A stretch of DNA of 64,000 bases from Trichopria drosophilae (taxonomy: Eukaryota; Arthropoda; Insecta; Hymenoptera; Diapriidae). The position numbers were made by a program, and so were the translations under genes. Below the pieces are notes generated by a model, which had not been told where the DNA came from, ran no database searches, and was given only the letters and a program-made list of their open reading frames with translations. Positions 10,545 through 20,445 of the stretch are shown one piece after another; position 1 is the first letter of the stretch; each line of letters starts with the position of its first letter. Location of the stretch: the NCBI GenBank assembly GCA_030407085.1, contig CM059582.1, positions 87,651,001 to 87,715,000 on the forward strand, written 5' to 3'.

Positions 10545-11165
10545 AATAGGCGTTTCCATTTTAAAAAAATCACGTTGACCTTGAAATAACCTTCAAAATC
10601 GAGTAAACCAATTTTACGTAATCGGCTCAGGTTCAAACAAAACATGCGTAGGGAGTTTTAATTGGTAAATTTGACCTTCGTTCGACCTTGCGATAATTTT
10701 GATAAACATCAGTCTTAACGTAATATTTTCAGCTCTTTTCAAATCCGGAGTAAAAAATAGGCGTTCCCATTTAAAAAAATCACGTTGACCTTGACTCTGA
10801 CTTCAAGATATATTCAAGGTCATGTCCTGAACGTAGAATTTTCCCCACTTTTCAAATTCGCTGTAAAAAAAAGTGGTTCTCATTTAAAAACTTGAACTTG
10901 ACCTTGAAAATACCTTCAAGGTCATGAACAAGGTCAAATTCACTGCTACAATTAAATAGCCAGGGAAAAATCCTCAAACTTTTGTCTGAAACATTTTCCA
11001 CGAAAATGTACTCCTGGTGAGATATTTCGCCGGGGCTTTTAAGTTTGACCTTGAAATGACCTTGACCAAAAAATCGGTCATATCATATTCGGACGTAAAA
11101 TTTCCCGCTCTTTCCGAATCCATGAAAAAAAATAGGTGTTCCCATAAGAAAAAACGAACATGACG
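10545..11165. repeat. Degenerate tandem copies of the mariner 3 terminal block
   Basis: At least three related blocks (about 10545-10640, 10735-10870 and 11040-11165) repeat a TAGGCGTTCCCAT-type segment followed by an A-rich stretch and TTGACCTTGA. They extend beyond the matched inverted repeat and overlap the end of the gypsy integrase fragment. Confidence 0.65.
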
Positions 11166-11775
11166 TATTCGTATCCATGTTTACTTCTTGGGAAGGCAAC
11201 CGTAAGATCACCATATACGACTTTCCGCGGTTGAGTTACAATACGTTTTCCCATAAGTCCACTTGGTGCAACTGGTGGAATTTTATACTTTTGGAAAAGT
11301 TCATCCACGGATTTAGTGACATCTTTTCGTAATGAAGGACAAAAATAATATCTGATTACTCTATCAAAAGTCTTCTTACGGCCTAAGTGACCTGCCGCCG
11401 GAACATCGTGATTTTCGTGGAGAACTACCTGACGCACTTCTTTTTGAACGGCCATCTTTCAAGCGTCATCATCACCAATAATGTCATCCAGACGCTCATC
11501 TGGCTGATAAATATATAGCTGGATATCTAAGACCTTTCAAAAAGGGTATTTAAGTGGTTCTTCCTGAACTTATCTCAATTTATCAAGATACCACTGGTCT
11601 GAAGTATCTGGTACGACGTCAATAGCATTCACGTCCGGCTCTTCATCTCGTTCATACATGCGTGAGAGTATATCTGGTACGTGATTCATCATTCCTTTTC
11701 GGTGTACGACTGAATATCCTTGGCGTTGTAGGGCCCGAGAGTCCCCGTCATAATCTTACGGAAAATTAGTTTCAG
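11078..11775 (-). pseudogene. Ty3/gypsy pol fragment: RNase H end and integrase zinc domain
   Basis: Reading leftward on the minus strand, HRKGMMNHVPDILSRM is the typical end of a gypsy RNase H domain. The linker DTSDQWYLDKLR and a YIYQPDERLDD segment follow, then the integrase N-terminal HHCC region (HENHDVPAAGHLGRKKTFDR). The two Cys of the HHCC motif are missing (SVDELFQKYK where CxxC is expected). PPVAPSGLMG and YGDLTVAFPRSKHG begin the catalytic core, and the frame then degrades. Several stops are present. Orientation and domain order fit the 3' continuation of the reverse transcriptase at 20446-21435, so the two may be halves of one element split by later insertions. Confidence 0.8.
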
Positions 11776-11839
11776 CAATATTATCCCCCCTTTTTGATTA
11801 AGAGGGATTAAAAAGAATTTACACGCAATTTCTAACGAG

Positions 11840-12405
11840 ATCTTTATTTAGGGTGCTCACTTTGAACCTGATGATGGGTTACACAAAAACCAAGCGGGCG
11901 GGGGATTTCGCGGGTCCGAAGCCACGCGACGGCAGAACTTCTTTTTAAAGGACCGGGGCTACCGAACAATGGCATTCGCGGACGGTTCACTTTTCCCGGG
12001 GGGGGGGGGGGGCACGATGTGGGTCGGGACACGCACAATTGAGGCCTACTTACGGCGATGATCCCGAAGCGTGGAAGGTGGGGCATGTCCTTCGTCGGGA
12101 CGATGGTTCGGGCACCAGCACTGTCTCGACGGGATGTCGATGACTCCTTTTTCCTGACCGGGATGGCGGTGACTCCTCTTTCTTCGGGATGGCGGTGAAA
12201 ACTCTCCTTTCTTCTCCTCTGGATGGCGGTGACTCCTCTTTCTTCGGCATGGCGGTGAAAACTCTCCTTTCTTCTCCTCTGGATGGCGGTGAAAACTCTC
12301 CTTTCTTCTCTACTGGATGGCGCGTGGTTGGCACTGAATACTCGCGGATAGATTTTCGTACACTCCTCCTACACCGAGGGGCTGCTCGAGACTAACTGTC
12401 TTCAT
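11840..12405. other. GC-rich segment with a 60-bp minisatellite
   Basis: GC content is well above the surroundings. There is a G homopolymer at about 11998-12013. The frames on both strands through the repeat give Pro/Ser/Arg-rich translations that I do not recognise. Similar GC-rich DNA resumes at 14346 on the other side of the foldback, so this may be one island split by that insertion. Confidence 0.4.
12155..12325. repeat. 60-bp minisatellite, about 2.5-3 units
   Basis: Alternating GGATGGCGGTGACTCCTCTT and GGATGGCGGTGAAAACTCTC blocks, each followed by TTCTTC-type sequence. The 60-bp period keeps a minus frame open and encodes a PSRGEERRVFTA-type repeat. Confidence 0.85.
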
Positions 12406-12407
12406 AG

Positions 12408-14345
12408 GTGGAGGTGCGCCGCACTATGTGGAAAACGGAAAAATGTGTCTGTAAATCGTAAATCCCAAGATCGCATCAAGATATCGTGATAAATCAAAAT
12501 GGAAATAAAAGCTTATACCCAACAGATTACAAAAAAAGTATAGGCGAAGTGTTACGAAATAAGTAAGTACTAACTACTTAAAAAATGCCGGCAAAATCGT
12601 AATACAATAAACGAGATTTAAACCTTCCAAGAAAGAACTTTTCAGGAAGACAAAATCACTACAATCACTACCTGGGGGTTTTTAGGCCCGCTGAATACGA
12701 GTCTCAGTTTTGAAAACTTAAAAATGGCGGATCCAAAATGGCGGACACTAATTTAAAAATTCTCGCTGAAATCATGACGATTACTACTCGGGGGGTTTCT
12801 GGGTTCGCTGCATACGAATCCGATCTCAGTTTTGAAAAATTAAAATGGCGGATCCAAAATGGCGGACACAACTTTAAAAATTCTCGCAAAAATCACGACG
12901 ATCGCTACTCGGGTGATTTTTGTGATCGCTGAATACGAATCCGATCTCACTTTTGAAAAATTCATTTATACGTCGCTAAATTTAAAAATAACGACCTAAA
13001 TTAAAAATTCAAAGTGGCAGACTCAATATGGCCAACTAATTTAAGATTTACTTAAACGACTTGTATATCATTCAACAATGGCAACATTTCTTCATCGCTA
13101 AATTTAAATATAACGTCACTTATTAAAAATTCAAAATACAGGATACAATTGTTGCGTTTTAAATTAACGATTCAAAGTAATGAATACTATTGTACTAATT
13201 CAATTAATTATTTTAAATTTTTTACTATTGTACTAGAATTATTGCACTAATACAATTCACTTATTAATTTATTAAATATTTTCTATTTTACTAATGAAAC
13301 AATACCAAATTTTTAAATATCTTCCGTTCTTTTTGTGGCCTAAACTTTATAATTCATGATCTAAGTTTGATGAAATTAGTGCATAACTTCTTTTCGTAAA
13401 GTTCAGGTTTTCCTGGAGTGTATTTAAGCTGTAGGTGAGGTTGTACAAACTTTACTACCGTCAAATTGGAACTTAGCGCCGAAGAAATATTGCAAATGTC
13501 TAATTTCACTCGATTCATTTAAGTAAATCTTAAATTAGTTGGTCATATTGTATTCGCCATTTTGAACTTATAATCTGTGGCGATATTTTTTAATGTAGCG
13601 AAGAAAAACTTATAAAATATCGAGTTACACTTAAATCGCTTTAAAAGTATTGTTCATTAGTCTATCATTAATTTGGATTATCATTTTTAAGTTTAGCAAT
13701 GGAGAAATGATGCAGAATCGAGTTACATCCAAATGGCTTGAAAAAATGTTTCGTTAGTCGACCATATTTCATCCGCTATTTTATATTATTAAATCGTGTT
13801 CACGATTCGTATTCAGCAAACACAAAAACCCCCCGCGTAGCAATTGTCGTGATTTTTGCGAGAATTTTTATATTTGTGTCCGCCATTTTGGATCCGTCAT
13901 TTTTAATTTTTCAAAACTGCGATCGGATTCATATGCAGCGAACCCAAAAACCCCCCGAGTAGTAATCGTCATGATTTTAGCGAGAATTTTTAAATTAGTG
14001 TCCGCCACTTTGTATCCGCCATTTTGAATTTTTCAAAACTGAGATCGGTATCGTATTCAGCGGCCCCAAAAACCCCCCCAGTCGTGATTGTAGTGATTTT
14101 GTCTTCGTGAAAAATTCTTTCTTGCAAGGTTTAAATCTCGTTTATTATATTACGATTTTGCCGACATTTTTTAAGTAGAGTTAGTACTTACTTACTTATT
14201 TCGTAACACTTCGCCTATATTTTTTTGTAATCTTTTGGGTATAAGCTTTCATTTCCATTTTGATTTATCACGATATCTTGACGTGATCTTGAGATTTACG
14301 ATTTACAGACACATTTTTCAGTTTTCCACATTGTGCCCCGTCGAG
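12408..14345. mobile_element. 1.9 kb foldback element with ATGGCGG modules
   Basis: The left arm (about 12408-13056) and right arm (about 13518-14345) are inverted copies. Outer shared motifs are ATGTGGAAAAC, TGTCTGTAAATCGTAAATC and AGGCGAAGTGTTACGAAATA. The inner boundary is AACTAATTTAAGATTTACTT. Each arm carries about 121-bp modules with AAAATGGCGGATCC. There is no transposase, so it is non-autonomous. Terminal target duplications are not clear. Confidence 0.85.
13057..13517. other. Loop region of the 1.9 kb foldback
   Basis: AT-rich spacer between the arms, with no coding potential. Confidence 0.5.
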
Positions 14346-14715
14346 CGAGGGGTGCGACATCGGGCTCTTCCGCGGTGACGTACTCGTCGGGGTGTCGACG
14401 AGCACCGTCTTCGGGCCTTCGTGGGGGGAGGGGACGACACGGAGCGCTGAAAAATGCTTCGTGCGTCCCCGACTCGTCTCGGGCTCGGTGTCGCTAGTGA
14501 GAAAGAGAGGTCGGCGGCAGTGGCCAAGGCCCGTTCGTCGGGAACTCTGGAGGCGCACTGCGGCACGACCGTTGGGGGTGACCGGATGGAGGCGCGCTCC
14601 GGTACAACCCGACCCTCCTCCTGGAGGGGCGGAAAATGGGTGGCGGGCTCACGCCCGACCCCAACAGATGGCGCAGGGTTCGGCTAGCGTGTCGATCTGC
14701 GACGAGTTTCGTCAC
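14346..14715. other. GC-rich segment between foldback and DDE_Tnp_4 element
   Basis: Strong GC enrichment with several overlapping frames on both strands (Arg/Ser/Pro-rich, up to 112 codons). Nothing matches a family I know, and overlapping open frames are expected at this composition. No gene is called. Confidence 0.4.
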
Positions 14716-15274
14716 AGCGAAATTGTCTAAATTTTTAATATATTGTAGTACACATCATTCTGAACAAAAGTTCTCATGGCCACAATCCTCCATAAATATT
14801 TCAGCACGTAAAGAATAAGTACCGCCATAACTCCATATAAGTTCATAAATGAAAAAGCAGTGCTTCAACGTTGTCAAACCATAGTAAAATAATTTATTAC
14901 CTTTTAATTTATTTATCTTTTTAATATGTAAGTATATAAATAAATAAATCTTACACACGGATACGCAACATCCTTAGCCCTTATATTCGCTGCGTTGTAC
15001 TTTGAATGTAGCAAATGCAGCGGATGACAATAATACTGCCACGAGCGCTTTTTGTTTCTCACGAGCGAAATTGTACTCCACTTACTCTATAAAGCTACCG
15101 CGAATGCATTGGATACTGTTAAATGTTGTGAATTTTCACTATTCTAATATAGAGTGCAGATTTTCATTCTGTGATTCGTATTGTTATTTAATTAATTAAC
15201 TTGTATTTAAAATTAGGGCACATAAAAGACGACTGCATTGCTTCATTTGCTATGCCGCAATGATGCCGGCCTAG

Positions 15275-15433
15275 ATGCGTCGTATTGATAGAGAAGAAGA
15301 TGAAATGAAACGGGAAATTGCGATTGCACGACGTGCAAATGCCTATAGAGAACTTCTTGAAATAACAGAAGAAACTCGTATTTGGACTCATTGCAATATT
15401 TCAATTCTTTGTGAACTTGAGCAAATTCTTGAG
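15275..15433 (+). pseudogene. Short N-terminal frame upstream of DDE_Tnp_4 transposase
   Basis: A 53-codon frame starting at ATG (MRRIDREEDEMKREIAIARR), charged and predicted helical. It ends just before the frame that carries the transposase zinc-finger-like segment. It may be the displaced N-terminus of the same protein or an upstream exon, but nothing proves this. Confidence 0.35.
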
Positions 15434-16608
15434 ACTTAATGTTCTTAATCAAAGTAGCTCTCATACCTGTTTCATTTGCAACAATGATAATAACCTAACC
15501 ATGCCTAGCATTCAATGTCGTGTTTGGATTTATTTAAAGCGCTATATTTATGTCAATAATAATGTTAAATGCTACCCTAGACATTTAGATGACGCTGGTT
15601 ATCTTTTAGAACCGTTGCTTGATACATTACGTTATATAAATAGACCATACATATTAAAAGGAAATGAACTTCAACGTATTTTAGGCGAATTACGAAATGT
15701 CGCTAATAGTGCATCGGCTTTAAGATATGACAACGAGAACAACTTGACAGACGAAGAATTAAACTCTTTGAGCCCCATCAACAAAGAACAGTTCCGTGAC
15801 CTTTTTTCATATTGCGATCCTGTTATTCAACAGCATAGACTACTATATATTAGAAAGAGGCACTTATTTACTTTTCTATGTAAAATGCGTCAGGGATTAT
15901 CAGATGAATTTTTGACATTTAGGTTTGATTATAGATCGAGGCAAAGGGAAAGTGCCATTATTGAGAGGGTAAGAAAAAGTTTGGATGACAGATTTTGCTA
16001 AGAAAATATTGGTATAGAAGCCATATCTTGTCAGAATTTCATTGTGAGACATGTTACATCCTTTGCTAATCAGTTATACAATCCTGAGCCTAAACATGGA
16101 AAAACAATTGTAATTTGTGGCGGAAATTATTTTGAAGTAGAAAAGAGTAGTAATTTTCAAGCGTAAAAGATGTCAGACAGCTCTCAGAAAGATTACAACT
16201 TAGCGAGCCTGCATTAATTGTAGCTCCAGATGGCTACATTTTAGACGTACACGGGCCATACTTTTCTGATAATCGAAATAATGATGCTGCAATATTGGAA
16301 AATGAACGTCAAAGAACTAGAAAATTCAGAGAATGGTTTCAGAATGGTGATATTTTCATTGTAGATCCGGGTTATAGAGATTCTGTTCCTATTTTACATC
16401 TGTACCTATTTAAATTCTTAGCTGGAACTATTTCAGTGGTTTATGCTGTAAACTTACAAGATTTTCTGCGTATAGCTTGTGCGATAATAAAACACAAAAT
16501 GACGATTCATGTGGAAAACGCTGACTTAAATAGATCTTGCCAATGAACTTCTAGAACGGGCCACTCAAGAAAAGATCATGCAAGCACGAGTGGAAGCAGA
16601 AGATTTAA
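15411..16608 (+). pseudogene. DDE_Tnp_4 (HARBI1-like) transposase, N-terminal and nuclease part
   Basis: The first frame (15411-16001) has a CFIC-containing segment, a helical region, and a helix-turn-helix-like stretch (FLCKMRQGLSDEFLTFRFDY). The nuclease region follows in other frames: VICGGNYFEVEKSSNF, where the family has D-G-T-Y, so the first catalytic Asp is lost. Next comes APDGYILDVHGPYFSDNRNN followed by DAA, then FIVDPGYRDSVPIL with the second Asp. The stretch that normally holds the catalytic Glu (VVE-like motif) is deleted between VPIL and FKFLAGTISVVY. A frameshift near 16530 leads to LANELLERATQEK and QARVEAEDL, where the TTAA foldback inserted. The protein is inactive. Confidence 0.8.
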
Positions 16609-17084
16609 TCCATTAACGCCCAGAAACAGAGATTTTGTAACGTCTTTTCGAGCCATATTCTTTTAATAATGCGAAAGGAATAATCAAACGGAAATAATGC
16701 TTCTTTATGTTTTTGACTATGCTCTTTCAGAATCTGAAATTACATTTTCATTTTTTTTACAAGAAAAATAAATATGGTGGCTTTTAGATGAAAAAATACG
16801 GAAAAATGAAAACTGTTTTTTTTTTATGAATTTTTTTCAGAATGAAGCAGAGATATAATCCCGTCGTTTTTTCACTAATCGATGAATAAAATAGTTGTAC
16901 TTTGTCGGAATATTTTTGAAAATGGTTAGAAATATTATTCTCATTATCAAAATGGCGATTAACGTCTTCCTGGAGAGTGAACAAATTTCTGAATTGGTAA
17001 TATGACAAATAGGCTGATGGATTTATATGAAACTTCGTTTCCTAAGGTTTTCGAGGGCGCCGAATACAAATGTGATGTCAGATT

Positions 17085-17400
17085 TTCAAAAATTCAAAAT
17101 GGCGGATCCAATATGGCTGACATATTTTTGAAAAAACTTTGAATTTGCATGAAATTTGGTATTCGGGGGGTTTTGGGGTCGCCGAATATAAATCTGATGA
17201 CAGATTCACAAAATTCAAAATGGCCGATCCAATATGGTCGATATATTTTTGAAAAGACATTGAATTTGCATGAAATTTGGTACTCGAGGGTTTTTGGGGT
17301 CGCCGAATATAAATCTGATGTCAGATTCACAAAATTCAAAATGGCGGATCTAATATGGCTCACGTATTTTTCAAAAGAGTTTGATTTTGCATGAAATTTA
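17085..17400. repeat. Tandem 122-bp ATGGCGG modules, left arm
   Basis: Three units, each with AAAATGGCGGATCCAATATG (or a close variant), then TTTTTGAAAA, TTTGCATGAAATTTGGTA and a GGGTTTTTGGGGTCGCC block. The inverted set lies at 18836-19200. The same module type occurs in the separate foldback at 12408-14345. Confidence 0.85.
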
Positions 17401-17459
17401 TTACTTAGGGAGTTTTAGGATAGCTGAATATGATTTTGTCGTCGGTTCAAAACTAGCGA

Positions 17460-18280
17460 AAAGATTATTCATACAACATAATGTTATTATTATCATGGTA
17501 TTTTTCGAGAGCCCGTGGTTTTGAAAAATTGATTAGTTACTTCAAGTCTACTCTCGTTCCTAATGCACATTTCCCTAATTTGTCACCAATATTTAAATTT
17601 TTACCACCTTGCAAATCCAGCAAAAAGACCATCAGAAGTATGAAATGCCCGAAATTGTGAAATAAATTTGTTTCACAAAATTTTGTCCGATCAGGACACA
17701 ATCATTTTGCAAAACATGCAATCAATATCTTTGCAAATCTTGTTTTGGTGCAAAACATAAAGATCAGAAATAATCATAAATAGCTACCGATCATAAGTGG
17801 TGTTTAGAGGAAAGAACTGATAAAAACAAAAAAATAATAAAATGACAAAAAAAATTAAAAATTAAAAAAAAAATAAAAAAAATAAAAAAACAAAAAAAAG
17901 TGACATTTGATTACATCCACCTCCACGCTGGTAAATGTTGGGCAACATTGTATAATAATGGCTAAGAGATGAATTTAATTTTGCAAACGTTCCTACATAT
18001 TAGAAAATATTTTTTTGTTACAGTGTGGGTAAAATGCTATTTTCCACATTTTTGACATTTTCTGAAGCATTTTACTCACGCTGGCAACAAAAAATACATT
18101 TCGGCACATATGGGAAAAAGTTTTTCCTGCGAATGTGAGCGTTGCCGCCCGAGCCGCAGCGAGTATCGAAAACTACTATAGGTTTTCATAGAATTCTTTT
18201 ACATTGTGCAAAGCTAATGCCAAATTCGTATCCATCAAATAGAAGTGCCCTCGAATAACAAGTTTCAAGCTAGCCAAACT
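17460..18280. other. Loop of the TTAA foldback
   Basis: AT-rich with an A-rich run at 17820-17900. The segment at 18113-18160 (TTTTTCCTGCGAATGTGAGC followed by a GCCGAGCC block) is also found near 30245-30295, so a dispersed fragment is present. No gene. Confidence 0.45.
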
Positions 18281-18359
18281 AATTTTTGAAAAATATGTCT
18301 GCCATATTGTATCCGCAATTAGAAATTCTGAAAATCTGATGTCAGAAACGCATTCAGCA

Positions 18360-18640
18360 AGCCCAAGAAAATAATGAAAATAATGAAAATAATGAAAACA
18401 ATAAAAATAATGAAAACAATGAAAATAATGAAATGAACGAAAATAACGAAAATAATGAAAATATAAATAACTGGGAGCAAGACTTGATTGATAAGTCCTC
18501 TGACTGTCGAGAAAATAATAATAATGAAAATAATGAAAACAATGAAAACAATGGAATTAATGAAAAAAATGAAAATAATGAAAATAATGAAAATAACGAA
18601 AATAATAATGATGAAAATAATGAATATAATTCTGATCAAG
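18360..18640. repeat. AATGAAAATA-type microsatellite flanked by 80-bp direct repeats
   Basis: Degenerate AATGAAAATA/AATGAAAACA array. About 80 bp at 18282-18368 and 18703-18781 are direct repeats (TTGTATCCGCAATTAGAAAT followed by TCTGAAAATCTGATGTCAGA). A + frame through the array is Asn/Glu-rich, the minus frames are Phe/Ile-rich. All are microsatellite artefacts. Confidence 0.85.
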
Positions 18641-19648
18641 ACTTGATAAATAAGTCCTCTCGATCACCAATATTAAATAAAACAAAAAGGGATCAAGAAC
18701 TGAAAAATATGTCCGCCAAATTGTATCCGCAATTAGAAATTCTGAAAATCTGATGTCAGAAACGCATTCAGCATGCCCCAAAAACTCTGGAGTAATACAT
18801 TTCAATTTTCCTTTATTTGGGAAAAAATGTCCGCCATATTGAATTCACCATTTGACATTTTGTGCATATGTCAATGTCTTTTCAAAAATATGTCAGCCAT
18901 ATTGTATCCGCCATTTTGAATTTTGAAAATCTGTCATCAGATTTATATTCGGCGACCCCAAAAACCCCCGAGTACCAAATTTCATGCAAATTCAATATCT
19001 TTTCAAAAATATGTCAGCCATATTGGATCCGCCATTTTGAATTTTGAAAATCTGACATCAGATTTACATTCGGCGACCCCAAAAACCCCCGAGTAACAAA
19101 TTTCATGCAAACTCAAAGTTTTTTCAAAAATATGTCAGCCATATTGGATCCGCCATTTTGAATTTTTGAAAATCTGACATCACATTTGTATTCGGCGCCC
19201 TCGAAAACCTTAGGAAACGAAGTTTCATATAAATCCATCAGCCTATTTGTCATATTACCAATTCAAAAATTTGTTCACTCTCCAGGAAAACGTTAATCGC
19301 CATTTTGATAATGAGAATAATATTTCTAACCATTTTCAAAAATATTCCGATAAAGTACAACTATTTTATCCACCGATTAGTGAAAAAACGACGGGATTAT
19401 ATCTCTGCTTCAATCTGAAAAAAATTCATAAAAAAAAACAGTTTTCATTTTTCCGTATTTTTTCATCTAAAAGCCGCCATATTTATTTTTCTTTTAAAAA
19501 AATGAAAATGTAATGCCAGATTCTGAAAGAGCATAGTCAAAAACATAAAGAAGCATCATTTCCGTTTGATTATTCCTTCCGCATTATTAAAAGAATATGG
19601 CTCGAAAAGACGTTACAAAATCTCTGTTTCTGGGCGTTAATGGGTTAA

Positions 19649-20116
19649 CAACTCGAGGTGCTAGATGGATAAAATTAAACCATAATAATTTTCTTGACTT
19701 CCCACCTTTCACTTTAGATTACCTCAGAGATTTAACTGTTGGAGTGTACCAAGTTCGCCTTGCTCCAGGTTATATACAGGACAAAATGTTGAGGGACAAT
19801 ACTAAAAAATTACAATTTGACAAAAGGATAATTAAACCATGATTATTACGAGGACGAATTTATTCCAGGTTCTGCGGAGCGACAAATCACCAAATATTTA
19901 TTGCTTACATAGCTGATGAAGAAATTGTAAATGTCCAAGGTGGTCCAATTCGTAGTTACTACTACACTTGTAAAGTCGGTGGACGAATTTTAGGGTCGTG
20001 CGCTCCCGTGGCCAGCATCTTGTGGTATTTAGGATATACTCGCTATCGAGATAAGGTGAAATATCTATCCACTACGTTTGTTGAAAGCATTAAAGATATA
20101 ACAAAGAGCAATTAAA
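19649..20116 (+). pseudogene. DDE_Tnp_4 transposase C-terminal part with SWIM-like zinc motif
   Basis: Continuation of the transposase interrupted at 16608. It begins TTRGARWIKLNHNNF and continues with LRDLTVGVYQVRLAPGYIQD. A TGA near 19840 replaces what is usually a Gly codon (KP-stop-LLRGRIYSRF). The SWIM-like zinc motif follows: YYTCKVGGRILGSCAPVASI then LWYLGYTRY. Two of the four expected ligands look substituted (first Cys by Tyr, His by Pro). SWIM fingers bind DNA or protein. Their presence behind a DDE_Tnp_4 nuclease is known from arthropod and cnidarian transposons. Confidence 0.75.
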
Positions 20117-20445
20117 ACTCTCATCATGGAAAATATTAATCGGCCCTCCTCAGGGCACTATGACGTGTAATGTCCGACCGAGCTTCCTTTCCGCCGTACA
20201 CATCGGATAACGCTAATATCGGTGGCACACAGAATACCTATTTTATTGTATACGTGCATTTCAGTTAATTATTTCATTGTTGGAAACGTTCAAGCACTCT
20301 TTTTCCTTTTTACGAAATAGCACAGAGTTATGACGGTATTTATTTTTTACCTGCTGAAATACTTAATATGGAGGATTGTGGCCATGAGAACTCGTATTTA
20401 GAATAATGTGGACTACAACATATTAAAAATTCAGACAATTTTGCT

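Larger units (their letters stand above)
8510..10830 (-). mobile_element. DD41D mariner-like element 3 with inverted repeats
   Basis: Positions 8510-8715 match 10635-10830 in inverted orientation. Shared blocks are TTTAAATGGGAACGCCTATT, the TATAAAAATTATCGTAAGGT-type block and AATTAAAACTCC. The minus-strand transposase lies between them. The exact outer ends are not sharp because degenerate tandem copies of the terminal block continue to about 11165. Confidence 0.75.
16609..19644. mobile_element. 3.04 kb foldback element at a TTAA target (piggyBac-like)
   Basis: TTAA occurs immediately on both sides (16605-16608 and 19645-19648). The termini are TCCATTAACGCCCAGAAACA and, inverted from the right, CCCATTAACGCCCAGAAACA. 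The arms are nearly 0.85 kb each. Removing the insert and one TTAA restores an open frame through the interrupted transposase (AEDL joined to TTRGARW). The TTAA target plus terminal CCC fits piggyBac-superfamily non-autonomous elements. No piggyBac transposase is present, so the family call is inference. Confidence 0.85.
14716..20445 (+). mobile_element. DDE_Tnp_4/SWIM transposon (ISL2EU-like) with about 105-bp TIRs
   Basis: The terminal repeats are inverted: left 14716-14825, right about 20330-20445. Both share AAATTGTCT-AATTTTTAATAT, TGTAGT-CACAT and GTTCTCATGGCCACAATCCT. The element contains a + strand transposase pseudogene in two parts because a 3036-bp foldback (16609-19644) inserted at TTAA. 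Without that insert it would be about 2.7 kb. It appears to have landed in or beside the gypsy pol whose RT ends exactly at 20446. Assignment to the ISL2EU/Harbinger-like group is inferred from the nuclease plus SWIM-like combination. Confidence 0.85.

Noticed and set aside
10320..10589. 10-residue repeat protein of 89 codons
   Set aside because: An artefact of the 30-bp minisatellite.
12050..12334. Repeat protein with a PSRGEERRVFTA unit
   Set aside because: The 60-bp minisatellite is divisible by three and keeps the frame open. No conserved domain.
14268..14818. Several overlapping frames of 60-112 codons in GC-rich DNA
   Set aside because: Open frames on both strands are expected at this GC content. 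Translations are low-complexity Arg/Ser/Pro.
18319..18753. Phe/Ile-rich and Asn/Glu-rich frames of about 106 codons on opposite strands
   Set aside because: Both arise from the AATGAAAATA array inside a non-autonomous foldback.
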